Shown: positions 13,436-25,575 of the stretch, in pieces
How positions within the stretch are numbered: the stretch's first letter is position 1
Layout of the letters: every line of letters starts with the position of its first letter
Origin: Paralvinella palmiformis
Lineage: Eukaryota > Annelida > Polychaeta > Terebellida > Alvinellidae
Length of the DNA stretch: 64,000 nt
Direction of reading: 5' to 3'
Assembly (NCBI GenBank): GCA_025642065.1
Contig: JAODUP010000042.1
Location: forward strand, 702,501 to 766,500
Translations under genes and position numbers: made by a program
The notes under the pieces: generated by a model
The model's database searches: none
What the model was told of the DNA's origin: nothing
What the model saw: the letters and a program-made list of their open reading frames with translations, nothing else

Positions 13436-14047
13436 AACCAAAGTTCTGGATCAATTTGGTTCCAGTATATTGGCAACAGCACATGTAAGTGTTAATATGG
13501 TAAAATTAGCGCAAGCCTAACCACAAGGCGCTTTTAGCTAAAGAGGTATTATATCACGTGGTGGATCACAGTCTTGGGTGCATTCTCATGTAAGGGTATA
13601 TTTTCTAATCATCAAAGGTGTGTTTATATTCCACTGCCCAGTAGGAGCCTTGAAATGAATGTATTTGCTTAGCTCCGCCCAGCAGGGGTCAGACCCTGTA
13701 TTTACTTTCACAACCCTGCTGGGTATTAAACCAATGACATATGGTAAGTTTACAAAATCCCTCAAATGGTTATTAAACAGTTAGGTCTGGGGACCGGCTA
13801 TAGTAGTCACAGTTTGAGGAGAGGAGGGGCAAATTTTAGCTCCAGATTAGCATTCCCGGTGAGATGATAAAATTAATTAATTCCTAAATATCAATATCTC
13901 AATTTGTTTTGTAGGAAACAAAAAATTCCAAATTCTCAATTCCAATTCAAAATTTCGCAATTCCAATTCATTTTTTTTAAATAATCAATTCCAACTCCGG
14001 AATTGACCATCAATTCCAATTCCGGAATTGAATTGACCCCATGTCTG
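12981..14047. mobile_element. 1067-bp GAATTG-rich inverted-repeat element inside LINE a
   Basis: Ends CAGACATGGGGTCAATTC... and ...GAATTGACCCCATGTCTG are inverted repeats of about 18 bp. Flanks ACCTCGAT (12973-12980) and GTCTCGAT (14048-14055) agree at 6 of 8 bases, as expected for a target duplication. Both subterminal regions are arrays of CAATTCCAATTC-type units. The middle contains a TA microsatellite (13388-13432) and shows no transposase. CAG ends and an 8-bp-like duplication suggest a non-autonomous hAT element; this is inference. Confidence 0.8.
13388..13432. repeat. (TA)n microsatellite within the GAATTG element
   Basis: About 45 bases of alternating AT, in the interior of the 12981-14047 element. 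Confidence 0.95.
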
Positions 14048-14055
14048 GTCTCGAT

Positions 14056-14372
14056 TATATGTATGTACTATCAAGAAAAATACTTACCCTATATCTACAT
14101 GCATTGATGACAGTTTAGCTATCACTGGCAGTGTGATACGTGATGTTTTACAGATAATTAATAATTATTTCCAAAATATTTGCATATTTAATGACTCAGA
14201 AATACATTAGATCTTAAATATACTCTGCACAGAATAATTACTGCACATGCACATATTAGCTGTAAATACACAATGTTGTACATTTAATATCGGTTTGCTT
14301 GTTCAATTGTGTTTGTAATTTGTTTTTGTAATAGTATATTCTTATGAATATGAAATAAAGAATAATAATATC
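14056..14372 (+). mobile_element. LINE family a, 3' end with AAT-rich tail
   Basis: Downstream of the inserted element the sequence reads CIDDSLAITGSVIRDVLQII in frame, continuing the LINE C-terminus. It ends in an A-rich tail (AAATAAAGAATAATAATA near 14352-14371). This makes it the natural 3' end of the LINE whose parts begin at 7480. Confidence 0.6.
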
Positions 14373-14668
14373 AGTATGTGTATTGTACACATATAATGTC
14401 ATCTGTATTTTGGGGGATAGTCTCTTTTAGATTTGTTGTTAATAAACTTCAATTTTATGATTCATTCATTATGTCCTATTATGATATGTTTGGTCTATGC
14501 GAAGGGGGGGGGGGGTTCCTTGTTTCCATTAATATGCCACATTTATCCAATATTCCTTTTTCTGTACTTGGATGATCATGTCTAATATATTTACTAAATT
14601 ATTTTAATTTTCCACAGATATGCCACTTGGATACAAACAATCCAGTGGAAGCCATAATATAACAGGAG

Positions 14669-14860
14669 GGCTCCTCCGTGGTCTAGCGGTAGCGTGTTGG
14701 ACCACAGATCACTACCATCCGTATTCGAATCTCGGCGTAGGCATATCTGAAGGTTGTTTCATCTTTGACTTCGCCTTATTACCTTTGGAGGTCGCTCGGT
14801 TGATTTAGTCTACCTTGTGCACAAAAGTGGCCGTAAACACCAATCATCATCATCACCATA
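14669..14860 (+). mobile_element. tRNA-derived SINE, family A
   Basis: The head resembles a tRNA with an A box (GTGGTCTAGCGGTAGCG) and B box (ATTCGAATC). The body is ATCTGAAGGTTGTTTCATC...GGAGGTCGCTCGG...GTGGCCGTAAACACC and the tail is CATCATCATC. This is one of the best-preserved copies in the window. Not a functional tRNA: the acceptor ends do not pair and it continues straight into the SINE body. Confidence 0.9.
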
Positions 14861-14994
14861 ATATAACATAACAGATTTTTTTTAAGCTGACCATATTTCC
14901 AGCGGCCTCGTTTATACTTCCAGACAGCACTAACGTCTAATTTCAGCCTTGTATGGTAATTTCCACGCTAAAAATTGATACTAACAGAAAGTAA

Positions 14995-15080
14995 TTTTCC
15001 GAATCGATTCTTCAAAACAAAATCGATTTAGATCGTTGGGAAGAATCATGAATACTTGATGCATCGATCCACCCCTACTT
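14995..15080. mobile_element. Fragment with ATCGATT repeats and TIR-like end
   Basis: GAATCGATTC, AATCGATTT and GCATCGATCCACCCCTA fall within 80 bp. The last resembles the terminal repeat of a hAT-like element, but no partner end is visible, so this is a remnant at most. Confidence 0.35.
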
Positions 15081-16187
15081 GAAACCTATTTTGATTGGCG
15101 TCGTTGGCAAGTGAAATCACGAAATAAGGTCAAATCTCTCCAAAATAGTCTCATAAAAAGTGAATGATGGCTTCCATATTTGCTAGCATCATCATTAAAA
15201 ATATCTACACTCTCTATAAATTATAGGATGTGTCACACTACACTTATCACAACTTGTAGTGATACTCGTCCAGATGCTGTTATTCAGCATAGCCTGAAAC
15301 ATTTAAGCAACTCTCTCGATAGTAACTTGAACACTACTAAATCTACTGCTTATTTGGCTTTGTATGTGTACTGTGGGTGAGGTTTTATCATTGTTCAAGG
15401 TGCATGATTAGTTTGGCGTTTCGACCTGTATGTTATAAGATACTAGAAAAGGCAGCGGGACAACATCGAAACGCTGGTTTTTGGTGATGGGTCGTTAGGT
15501 GTTCGTTATCAGAAGTCGAGGTGAAGTGGATAATAAACACCTATATGCCTACCCTACAGATTAATCAGTAGGCCTATAAACCATCCAGTTGAAATTTCAT
15601 ACAAACATATTGTGTTTAAAAAACTATCTAAATGCTAGCTGTTATTTAAAAAATTGGGGTATCATGGAAAATGTCCTAACCTGTTTGTGCAACTTCCTTA
15701 CATCCAGTTAAGCTCCACTATATTTTTCAATTAAAGTTGGTTAGTGATATTGCCATTTCAGCGATATGTTGGAAGATGAGCGTAGCAGGTATGAAGTCAA
15801 TTTATTTCAATATTCTTGGTTATCTGAACATCTTAAATATTGGGAGAAATATATTTAGAATCATACACCAATCATCACGTCTTATTAATCATGTATCGGT
15901 CCTATCAAACAAAGATGACGTATTTACCTCGTATCAGTTTCACTGAATTTAAATAACTCCACACTAAAATAATAAATTTAAACTGATTGACTATATAGTT
16001 AACAAGCCAGAATATTACATCGATCTTAGGTGAACCAGTGTCAGGTGATTCGATGTCATATTAGCCTCATCTAGGAAAAAATGCTCATATAGACTTCGTG
16101 TTTAACTGTGAAGACTAATTATTGTATTATATGTTGCTGGATATCTATGTGCTTTAGTGACCAGTGTGACCAATTATAATTGAGCCG

Positions 16188-16451
16188 TAATTACTGTCAT
16201 GTATATTAGTTTAAAGTACAGGTTTCTAATATTTTGTGATATTGAAATATCCAGTGACCTTTCAGCTGCTGGCTAAAATAAAGTAATATAATCCGATTTC
16301 TGCCAAAGATATAACTTCTTGTAATACATCAGATGGACCTCAGGTGGTCCAGAAAGTAAAGCATTGCGCTACAAACCTCCAGGTTGTGGGTTCGAATTAT
16401 TCTAATACCTGTGCTTGTCAGATGTTTCCCCGGGGAAGTTACCCTCGGCCA
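16188..16451 (+). repeat. 264-bp duplicated segment, copy 1 (contains SINE B head)
   Basis: Nearly identical to 19571-19835: I count three substitutions and one single-base indel. The unit is about 140 bp of non-SINE sequence (TAATTACTGTCATG...) followed by a family B SINE head (CTCAGGTGGTCCAGAAAG...GGGTTCGAATTATTC). It is too similar to be an old SINE pair. Confidence 0.95.
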
Positions 16452-16500
16452 TATGTTCCAAGGTATGACCAGCGTCCAGGTTAAACAAGTCAACTCAACA
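16330..16500 (+). mobile_element. tRNA-derived SINE, family B
   Basis: Head with B-box-like GGGTTCGAATTATT, then the family body CCTGTG(C/T)TTGT..GATGTTTCCC..G..GTTACCCTCGGCCATATGTTCC. Family B is distinct from family A in both body and tail. Confidence 0.8.
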
Positions 16501-16539
16501 GTACACAAAGTACCGTCTTACATTGGTCAACTGTAACTT

Positions 16540-16668
16540 ACCACGGACTCCCAAGGCCATCATTGTTTGCAGTGACTCTACCACAGACTGTCAAAGCCAT
16601 CACTGTTTGCAATGACTCGACCACGAACTGTCAAGACCATCACTGTTTGCAGTGACTCGATCACGATT
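16540..16668. repeat. 40-bp tandem repeat, three copies
   Basis: Unit CCAC(G/A)(G/A)ACT(C/G)..CAA(G/A).CCATCA(T/C)TG + TTTGCA(G/A)TGACTC starts at 16541, 16581 and 16621. It sits immediately after the SINE B copy. Confidence 0.9.
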
Positions 16669-18584
16669 AATCAACTATTCTATTCAGTAGGCAGTTATTA
16701 AATCTCTTTGATGTAACATCAAGGCAAACATTACATGAAGTTTTTGATAAATTACAATATTCCTACATTTTCAAAGTTTACCTGCTTTATGATAAACATC
16801 AGGACAGTCATGTTACTTAATATGTTTATTATTTTGGGGGTTATGGCACTGGAAATCTCCAGGTCTACGTTAGAATCAAGTTAACTATGTTTATGATATG
16901 TTTGCCTAGAAATATTCCCTTGGCCATATGTGATCAGTGCTAAAGGCAAACAAACCACTCACTTTTATCATTACTGTTTTCAGTTTACTTGCTTCCTGCT
17001 ATTGTCTGTTAGTTGCAAATAAATTGTTATCTCGTTACCAGCAACGATTGTCATTACGGCACTTCCGTATGTGTTATTTATTTATTTTAATAAATTCATA
17101 ATTCATCAAGAGAACATCTCTAAAATAAGCATTATCTTATGGACAGGATATATTTTTAGTAATTGAAATTAGCTAAAATAATACTAGTATTATACTGGCT
17201 ATTAATTCATCTTTGACATTAGTGTACTTACAGAGTATGCGTTCATAGTGATGCTCTGATGAAAATCAGTTCTATAGTATTATAAATTATTTGCAGGTTG
17301 CTCTGAATAACGACATATTTGATGTTTGCAAACAATATAAGCCACAAATTGTAGTTCCTGAGAACAACTTCTAAACATAAATGAAGAAAAAAACATTCAG
17401 AATTTCAGTTAACTCACAAACGACGGGAAATTAGCTGGTTTTGAATGATAACTGTTCTGCTTACAGTACAATTTTACCAGATACCTACCTCTATCACCAA
17501 TATCTGAAGGTGTACTTCTTCAGTGACTCTGGAAAGGTAAATATGTCCTTTGTTTTATATTAAGAAGTAATTTGCCCCTGCTAGTTGTTTCTAGGTCTTT
17601 AGAGTAATTTCTTGTTAAATGAACTTACAATAGTGTTATTGGTTGTTTAAAATGCCTCTTCTAGCCTGGTTTCCAGTGGCTCGTCCCGAGATAAATTCAA
17701 CTTACACGAGAAACAATGCCACTTGCCTAGCCTCAATACCTGCTTCTTTATTCTTAATAGGATAAATATTTAGAAATAATACAGTAATTTGAGTAGCATA
17801 AATCAATATTTTAGCTACATATTCTGCGAGTTTATCAAAGCTAATAGTAAATATCTATGACTACACTATGATGTTTAGATACGACGATAAGTACGATTTA
17901 GATCTAGTGACTAGTCGTTAGACATCCGGCGGAACAAGCTTTCTGAATAAAATTATTTCCTTCCCACTTTGGAGCGTGTCAAAGTTGTTTGCTAAAAGAA
18001 ATTATTACACGAACAGATATTATTTAACACAGGTAGAAAAATTAAACATAACAGATTTCTCTTCTGGCTATCGCTCATATTATTCGGCTTCAGCTCAGGC
18101 TTCGGCATGTAGACCTATAATTATATGAATGAAACTGACAGATTTTGGTAACACCCTAATATTAAAAATAGACAAATTATCTTTTTGTGTTGTACCTTTA
18201 TGATATCTTTAGGGAAACAAGTGGCAAGAAATAATGCGATAAAAATGAATGAAGCCAAAGTTTCTCTAATACAAACCTTTACTTTAGGGAAACGATTACC
18301 ATCGGCAGACGATTTTTCCAGAAAGGCGACTAGCGCCTTTTGAAGAGCCCGCCTGTTGTCATGACAACGGTCGAGTTCATTCCGAGGGGAGTTCTCATAT
18401 ACATGGGTCACTTCCAAATATCAATCTCGGAAAGTTTTGCTGAATGTGTAGGTAATAAGAGTGAAACATTTTATAGACACTAAACAAAAACCTACAATTT
18501 TCAGATTGTCTTATTGTATTTTTATAGCCAGTAAATACGTGTGTTTCATAAAAAAATTAATTATGTCTATTGACTTTTCCACAT

Positions 18585-18740
18585 CATTTTATTTTTAAGT
18601 TTGTCATGTTTTTTAATGTTATGTTAAGGGATATGCATTATATAAGCAATGCTTCAGGCATCCTCTTTTTCAACAGTCTATATGTGTTTGCTTTCATTAA
18701 AATGATGTATTATGAATGCTGAAATAAACAATTTGAATTG
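18585..18740 (+). mobile_element. LINE 3' tail fragment (AATGTTATG...GCAATGCTTCA type)
   Basis: TTTTTAATGTTATGTTA...GCATTATATAAGCAATGCTTCAGGCATC...GAAATAAACAATTTGAATTG closely matches 45225-45336. It ends in a short direct repeat (TTGAATTGAATTG). It is presumably the 3' end of a non-LTR element whose coding part is absent. Confidence 0.7.
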
Positions 18741-18832
18741 AATTGGACTGGGTCAAACGCCGATCACACATATATAATCAGTTAATGCTTTACTGTATAA
18801 TATTCATACTATTCCAATTACATATCAGTAGT

Positions 18833-19020
18833 GAGCTCCGGTGCCCTAGCGGTTAAGTACCCGGCACTTGGTGCCAACGGTCACAGGTTCGAACCCCGTC
18901 GGAGGTTGAAACTTTTCCAGCGATTAATTTCTCGGATCACTACATCGTGGGTGGCTGACCACGTTAAATGGCGCTGCCGTCTCCACTGAATTATTTAAAA
19001 TAAAGGGGGACGTTAAAAAA
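18833..19020 (+). mobile_element. tRNA-derived SINE, family C
   Basis: A well-preserved tRNA-like head: A box CCCTAGCGGTTAAG and near-perfect B box GGTTCGAACCCC, followed by a unique body and an A-rich end (about 19013-19023). The 19024-19199 segment beyond it carries a CTCAGGG inverted pair and a GGCTGTGCT...AGCGACAGCC motif that recurs at 44880-44910, so a second element may be fused here. Confidence 0.8.
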
Positions 19021-19570
19021 AAACCCTGAGGACGTAAAACACTCTGGCAGTGACCACCCTCAGGGTATTTCGGCTCCAACTTTCCATACTGCTCCCCTGT
19101 GAGTGGTGGAGGAGGAGGTTTCTCAACCACTCTAACATAGAGGCTGTGCTGATTAAGCGACAGCCTGGAGATTCTCCCGAACAACAAAACAAAACCAAAC
19201 TTTACATCTCAGTGTTACAAGTATGATTTCGCTTTCTGTTTCAGTTGCTGATCGTTTTCTAAAATCAAGTATTCAAAACAGACAAAATTAGTTCGCGAAT
19301 TCCTGTAGTCTAATCGCGTTCGTTGTTTTGTGATTGTTTTCATCAAAGAAACTGACGAATTTCCAGTCGATTTCAGTTGGTATATATAGTTCAAGATTCA
19401 TATAATTGATTTTGATTGTAAAGGGACGGTGAAAATATTTCGTTCTTGTTAAATATTTCCAAATGTTCGACAGTGTGATATTATTCGTTTAAAAATGAAT
19501 ATATTTTTAAATCAACAATAATTGAGGACGTATATAATCACTCTTATTTTATGAACTAACTGGATAGTGC

Positions 19571-19835
19571 TAATTACTGTCATGTATATTAGTTTAAAGT
19601 ACAGGTTTCTAATATTTTGTGATATTGAAATATCCAGTGACCTTTCAGCTGCTGGCTAAAATAAAGTAATATAATCCGATTTCTGCCAAAGATATAACTT
19701 CTTGTAATACATCAGATGGACCTCAGATGATCCAGAAAGTAAAGCATTGCGCTACAAACCTCCAGGTTGTGGGTTCGAATTATTCTAATACCTGTGCTTG
19801 TCAGATGTTTCCCCGGAGAAGTTACCCTTCGGCCA
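19571..19835 (+). repeat. 264-bp duplicated segment, copy 2
   Basis: Direct-orientation partner of 16188-16451, 3.4 kb away. The left edges are sharp at TAATTACT in both. After CGGCCA the copies diverge: copy 1 continues into normal SINE B body (TATGTTCC), copy 2 into unrelated DNA. Confidence 0.95.
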
Positions 19836-20210
19836 AGTTAGGCCACGCAGGCGGCCGATCGTTCTGCCATCTAGTGTTCAGTTTTATAGCGTCCCTGGCG
19901 AATGAATATGAAAGCAGTCTGAATACTGATTTTGCGGGATAATGTTAGTCTAGATCTATAATTAACCTAGATGTTAACATTTATTTGGTAAGACATAATT
20001 TGAGAATGCCTCATCCGTTATATATGTTTTCCGTTAACCAAATAAATATGTGGCTCTTTCTTAAAAGTGACAACTGATTTAATATACGCATGCATGGTTA
20101 TGATGATAGCGATAATTTAAGACAGTAGACGGTCAAATCATAAATGATGTATTCCAAGCGATTAACATTAAAATAGTTGCTCACACCATGTGACCGTCAC
20201 CATGCCAATT

Positions 20211-20255
20211 GGCCGAGATCGACGTGGGTATCATAAATATATGTTGATCTCGGCC
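20211..20255. repeat. 13-bp inverted repeat (hairpin)
   Basis: GGCCGAGATCGAC pairs with GTTGATCTCGGCC with one mismatch across a 19-base loop. Related GGCC(A/G)AGAT(C/T)GACG motifs recur in direct orientation at about 20707, 20741 and 20754, so this may be part of a larger 560-bp element. Confidence 0.8.
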
Positions 20256-20960
20256 CATATTGCATTAACATTAAAGTGTCATTTGTAGATGTGTGTTTGT
20301 ATATATATATATATATATATTTATATAATTTTACATATAGATCTAATTATATATGTATAACTATATATATAATTATATATAAATAGATAGATAGACATCT
20401 TCTACGGCCCAACTGTATGACACATATTCCAATGTTTTAATGTATTGAGTGAAACGACTATGACTTCCTGCACCAACCTTATTTACACGCACAACTAAAA
20501 CACGCCCAACAACTACAATCTACTCAATGAAACAATGCCAGAGCAACTAGAGCTGACATAGACATGATAATTAGAAAACATAAAAGCATGTAGACATTCA
20601 AGTAACATTTTATTTTTGTACACAAACACACATATATTTAATTAGGCCGGCCATTTAATTATACACAACAAAACATAGTAATACCACTTTAACAACCAAA
20701 TAGGTGGGCCAAGATTGACGAGGGCTGAGGTTGACATAGGCCGAGATGGATGGGCCAAGATCGACGTGAGTCATCTAAGGCATTAGGCAAGAGAAGGATT
20801 TATTCTAGAACTATTAAAGTAGGAAGTGGTTACGTATCCGAGCATCGGAACCCTGTACCTCAGCATTATAGGTCGAGATGTTTTTGGTAGTTTTGAAGAG
20901 TTACAAACAAAAATCAAAGAAATAAAAGATAGATCACAGCTGTGCAGCTTTACAAATAAT

Positions 20961-21235
20961 TAGGGCTCCCACACCTCCTGGAAAACCTGGAAAATAACAA
21001 ATTCATTTTCCAGGTCCTGGAAATCACCTGCCAAAAAACTGCCTTTGAAAAAAATCCACTTTGAACAAAAAAGCCCATGAATAAACAGTATACATGTAGA
21101 AAAAAACTTCAATTTTATAAGAAAAAGGGTACCAGTATATGGTGTTGATATCCCAAGTTAGTTTAAATTTAAATAAAGTTGGCAAATCAGTTAGCTTGAG
21201 GTGGAGGTTATACCACAAAATTTTGATAATTGATC
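20961..21235 (+). mobile_element. CCTGGAAAA inverted-repeat element, copy 1
   Basis: Shares a 270-bp body with 31041-31455 and 40990-41340: TCCTGGAAAACCTGGAAAAT, AACAAATTCA(T/G)TTTCCAGG, CCATGAATAAA..AT, GATATC-CA-GTTAG, ATAAA.T(G/T)GG. It is rich in TCCTGGAAA/TTTCCAGGA inverted units. The right end is truncated relative to the other copies. Confidence 0.85.
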
Positions 21236-22098
21236 ATGCATATTCTTATAAATTTCAGACTTTCTTTTGAATCTGATTATAATGCCTATTAGTAGTAATC
21301 TAATATCTTTATTAAACACTAGTAGCAGTAATTACAACTACCCTCCCGTCACTGACACTACTGCGAGCCGATGAAAAAGTAAGTACGATCAAGAAATTGC
21401 TCAGATTTATAATAACATTAATGCACATGGTTCCAATGCTGAATGCTCAGATCTTTTCACCTACAAACATGATTCCGAATCTCGGCTTGCTGCTCTGCAT
21501 CACAGCACCGGAAACACCTAAACTTGGTGCACACGCATTGAGTGCTCTGACCTTTACCATCAATGAACACAATTCCGATGCTCAGATACATAACAACAGC
21601 CATTAAAGTATTATAAATATGTTATTATTCGGTAAACACAAACTTCACAAATCTCTGAAGTACCTTCCACAATTTAAATTATCTTAAATGCTGTGATATA
21701 TTGATTTATTCCCAATATCCACATAGATATATACAATATTACATCTTTATTTTTTTATTATTAGGTAAGGATATTGAACTTAAATTTTGATCAGTTAATA
21801 AAGTGGTATATTGGAGGGCCAGATTAGCTACTACTGTCTTCCCACTGGTCCCAAATAACAAGGAAATACCAGGTAGCTTTGAGTGTGTGAAAGCGGGCAG
21901 CAGCTGAGACAAACCAGAAGCACTGAGCTTAGAGGGAAAAATAATTACATCAGACCAAAACATTAAAAAAGAGGATACCATTTGATTACAGGACAAAAAT
22001 ATTCCTGAATGATACATGAATGTTTGTAAACATAAAAAAAATATAAATGATTAAGCACTGACCCATTTTTTTGTGATGGGATTTTAGCCTTCTGCTTC

Positions 22099-22606
22099 TG
22101 GGTTAGCAGGTTTAGCATGCCTGCTGGGCTAAACCTGGGTTGGGCTAACCCCTATTTTGGCCTAAACTGGGTTAAACCCGTGTTAAACTCATTTTTAGGC
22201 ATAATGCACCACTAATTGATTCAAGAAAACCAACTAAATGCAAATTAAACATTTATTGTCTATATTGAGCACACAAATAACAATATACTACACAAAACAA
22301 TAACAAAAGTGTTCAGATATTCACCAGTCTAATTCAGCACCACCACAAAATTCACGATAGTAAGAGAGAAGCTTGGCTGATTATGTTGATTGGTGAAAAA
22401 TTTCAGCATCTTAACAACATCTTTAAAATGCATACCAAACAACTACTGTTCATGTGCATAACATGTATTAATTTGTGAGTCAATATACTGTATTCCGAGA
22501 AAACCCCAATTTAGCCCATGTTTAACCCAGGTTAAACTAGTAAAACCCAGGTTTAACCCGACGGGCTGGGCTAAACCAGTTTAACCCGGGTTAAACTCCA
22601 ATCCTG
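22099..22606 (-). mobile_element. GGTTTAACC-rich hAT-like element, copy 1
   Basis: Inverted relative of 53274-53658, sharing about 300 bp of interior (AATACAGTATATTGACTCAC on the minus strand onward). Both ends here carry arrays of TGGGTTAAACCCG / TTTAACCCGGGTTAAAC palindromic units, longer than in copy 2. The 22606 end (CCAATCCTG) matches the CAGGGTTGG terminus of copy 2. The 22099 boundary is approximate. Confidence 0.8.
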
Positions 22607-24299
22607 CTTTGAAGTATTTTTATCTGACATCTGTATGTGATATCTATTTTTTAATCATTACATTTAGTATTATATTATTTTTATTGAATTAATTAGTCAG
22701 TTAATCATTTAAATAAAGTATTCAAAGATTATTATAGATTTATTTATATTGTAAATTCCTCGTTATTTGTGTAGTGTGAACTTCACAAACCCAGTGATGT
22801 ACTCATCAAGCAGAAGTTACATACGTAAAATATTGCATTTGAATAATTATATCTCTTTCCACCCTAGAATAATAGTCATAAGACCTTCCTCATTCTAAAT
22901 AAAAAATATTTAATAAGTGAAAATACCTACATTATTTGAGCTCTTACTATGGGCTTTTATCACTGCTTACTGCAAAATATGCCGCCCCATTTCTGTTACT
23001 GAATTAATCCTATTGAACATTATATTCTTTTAACCCAAATGCACACAATATATTTGGTATATGTTTTAACTCACAAGAAACTGTAATAAAATACAAAACT
23101 TCCTATACCTCCAAGTTTGAGAATGGCTAACTATAACACCTTTACATAGCAGCACCAACTAGCAAACATTTGGCAAAATTTCTCATTGTTCTATAAATTA
23201 GAGGCTTATGCCCTTACAATAATCTTCAGTTGTAGAAAATTGACAACAAAGTTCATATTATAAACATTATAGTCACATTATAAACATCCTTAAACAGCAT
23301 TTTATTGCTGAGAGTAATTATGGTTCCGATTTGTTTTTAAATATCAGCCAAGATGCTTCAGTAGCTCAATGATTTGTGTATTGTGCAGCAAACCTCTACA
23401 GGGTTCAAATCAAACCAACATACCTGTGTTTGGTCAAGTGCCCCGAGGTGTAACCATTGCACAGGCTAACTTCACTGTTCTTGAAAGGATATATGTCCCC
23501 CTCCCTTTTCACCAATAACTTTTTGATGTCTTAATAATTTGAACAAGTTATTTGTGAGCCCAGTCCTACTGTATGCTAAAAGGAGTTTATAATTATAAAT
23601 CTGCTAAAAATGGCAAGGGCTGATCTGATTTATTTGAAAAATCTTCATTTAGTTTTTCCAAATTCAACCAGCCTGTGGCTCAAATGACTACAGAAAAATG
23701 TAAAAACAAGAAAATGATAAAGTTAGACATGACTGGCTTCACTGTGATTGACTGTCTTGCAGAAGTTCACAGGTATAAGAAATCCAATTTACTTGAAATT
23801 AATTATATTACAGACATACTAATTTGTTCAGCACATTCTATTGATTAACCTGTATTCCTACAGGAACAGCGTAAAACTGATTCAAATGAGAAAAACAGAA
23901 GTTTTGTTGTTGTCTTCTTTCCCCACACACTGTCAGCTTATTGGTGAATATCGGCTGCTGGCTACTCTTACACCCTGAACATCACAAAAACAGTACTGCC
24001 ATCTGTACACCAAATGGTGAAATACTCAACCTGGATAGGGATCCATTGACTTAATTCTACAATAAAACACCAGACATGAGCCACAATTCTAACAGAAGGA
24101 TGAAGTCATGATGGAAACTGATCAATGGTAAACTTGTTAAATGAATAAAAACAATAAGTGTAAACCAACTAATCGTGCTCTGAAAATTGATGTCCAGGGC
24201 AAGAAGCATGAATAATACAATTCCCACTTAAATGAGTCTGGATATGTGGAAATTCAGTTATTTTGAAACTTATAATAATACTTGGCTGTATGGTGGGAG
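22607..24299. other. AT-rich spacer with one degenerate SINE B
   Basis: A weak family B SINE (TTCAGTAGCTCAATG...GGGTTCAAAT...CCTGTGTTTGG) occupies about 23358-23480. Nothing else recognisable. Confidence 0.5.
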
Positions 24300-24475
24300 G
24301 AAGCCTCTGTGGCCTAATTGAAGTGAGCCACAGATCTGTAGCATATGGGTTCAAACCCTGACTGGGCTATATCGGGAGGTTGTTTCATGCCTCACTTCAC
24401 CTCATTATTTTTAGAGGTTGCTCAGCCCATTTAGCCTACCACGTACAGAAAAGTGACCATGAAACAGCAACATTT
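24300..24475 (+). mobile_element. SINE family A, degenerate
   Basis: Head GCCTCTGTGGCCTAATTG...GGGTTCAAACCC and body GGGAGGTTGTTTCATG...CAGCCCATTTAGCCTACCACG match family A at about 80 percent by eye. Confidence 0.8.
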
Positions 24476-24957
24476 AAATTTTTTGACTGCATTTTTATGT
24501 TTGTGTAGTCGTAAGTCCCATAATTCAATGATACTGATATCTTCATTGGAAAAGTAAATATTTATTTACCAAACTCATCACTTAGCTCTGATTTTGACTA
24601 GAGAATCATAATCTGAACTGTTTATTGTAACTGATAGCACCATAATTGTAATCTCTTACAGTGTCCATCCTTTTTAACATGAAATTATGATTCAGGTCAG
24701 AAGTTACTGTCAAAGTTAATTCTATTATTTCTAATGTGACTTTCTGTTGACACCTGGATTGGAAAAAAATCAGTTTTGTTTATTTTTATGTATTATTTTT
24801 ATTCTGGTGAAAAGCCCCTGGATTTCTTTACCATATTTCTTACTTGTTGCCCAACATATTGCTTTCCCCACAACTTCAGTTTTATCAAAGTATAACTACA
24901 CACAATCCTGATAAATATCCCAATATATAGTAATATAATGATACATTACACAATACT

Positions 24958-25145
24958 GATGAGATGATGATTGATGTTTTATGGTCACTTTTGTGCACAT
25001 GGTAGGCTAAATCCGCTGAGCTACCTCCAAAGGTAATGAAGCGAAGTCAACAATGAAATGACCTTCAGATTTGCCCATACCAAGATTCAAACTCGGGCTG
25101 TAGTGACCTGTGGTCCAATGCACTACCAACTAGAGCCTGGAGGCA
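24958..25145 (-). mobile_element. SINE family A, minus strand
   Basis: Read on the minus strand it gives tRNA-like GGCTCTAGTTGGTAGTG, the body and a GATGATG-derived (CATCATC) tail. Good copy with few changes. Confidence 0.85.
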
Positions 25146-25575
25146 CCCCATATTCAACATGAGATAACTATCAATAGTGAATATATGTGAATACTCACCT
25201 TATATACCCATCCTAGCTAAACACCAAGTGCTTATCATTAACTCAATGATCCCCTAAATGCATAGAAAATATGTGACTTGACGTGTCAGATCATCCCCAA
25301 ATTAATCCAATTTACCACACTGAACCATTGATTTGGGAGAATTGTCACTTATTAATATTAGTATAACTTGTTAGACGACATGCTGTTGAAATCTAAAATT
25401 TGCAATTTAATTATAAATATATGTGAAAATAATTATCTAGCTTAAATAACAATTGATTTCATATAACATTTCATCTTTTGTCTTTAATCAATAAAAATAA
25501 ATCCAATAATAGTAATTAATTTGACACTTTTACCAGTCAACTTGCCTTAACATTATCTTATTCTGCTCTTGAAAA

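Noticed and set aside
14669..14745. Functional tRNA gene
   Set aside because: A and B boxes are present but the acceptor arm does not pair and the sequence continues as SINE body repeated elsewhere in the window.
18121..18417. 98-codon minus-strand ORF (EVTHVYENSPRNELDRCHDN...) as a first exon with a GTAAAG donor at 18282
   Set aside because: It begins at TTG, not ATG, contains no Met, has a stop two codons upstream and no convincing acceptor. Kept only as context for the X-box-like site.
18833..18906. Functional tRNA (Leu/Ser-like A box)
   Set aside because: Good A and B boxes, but no proper cloverleaf or T-run terminator; it flows into a SINE body and A-rich end.
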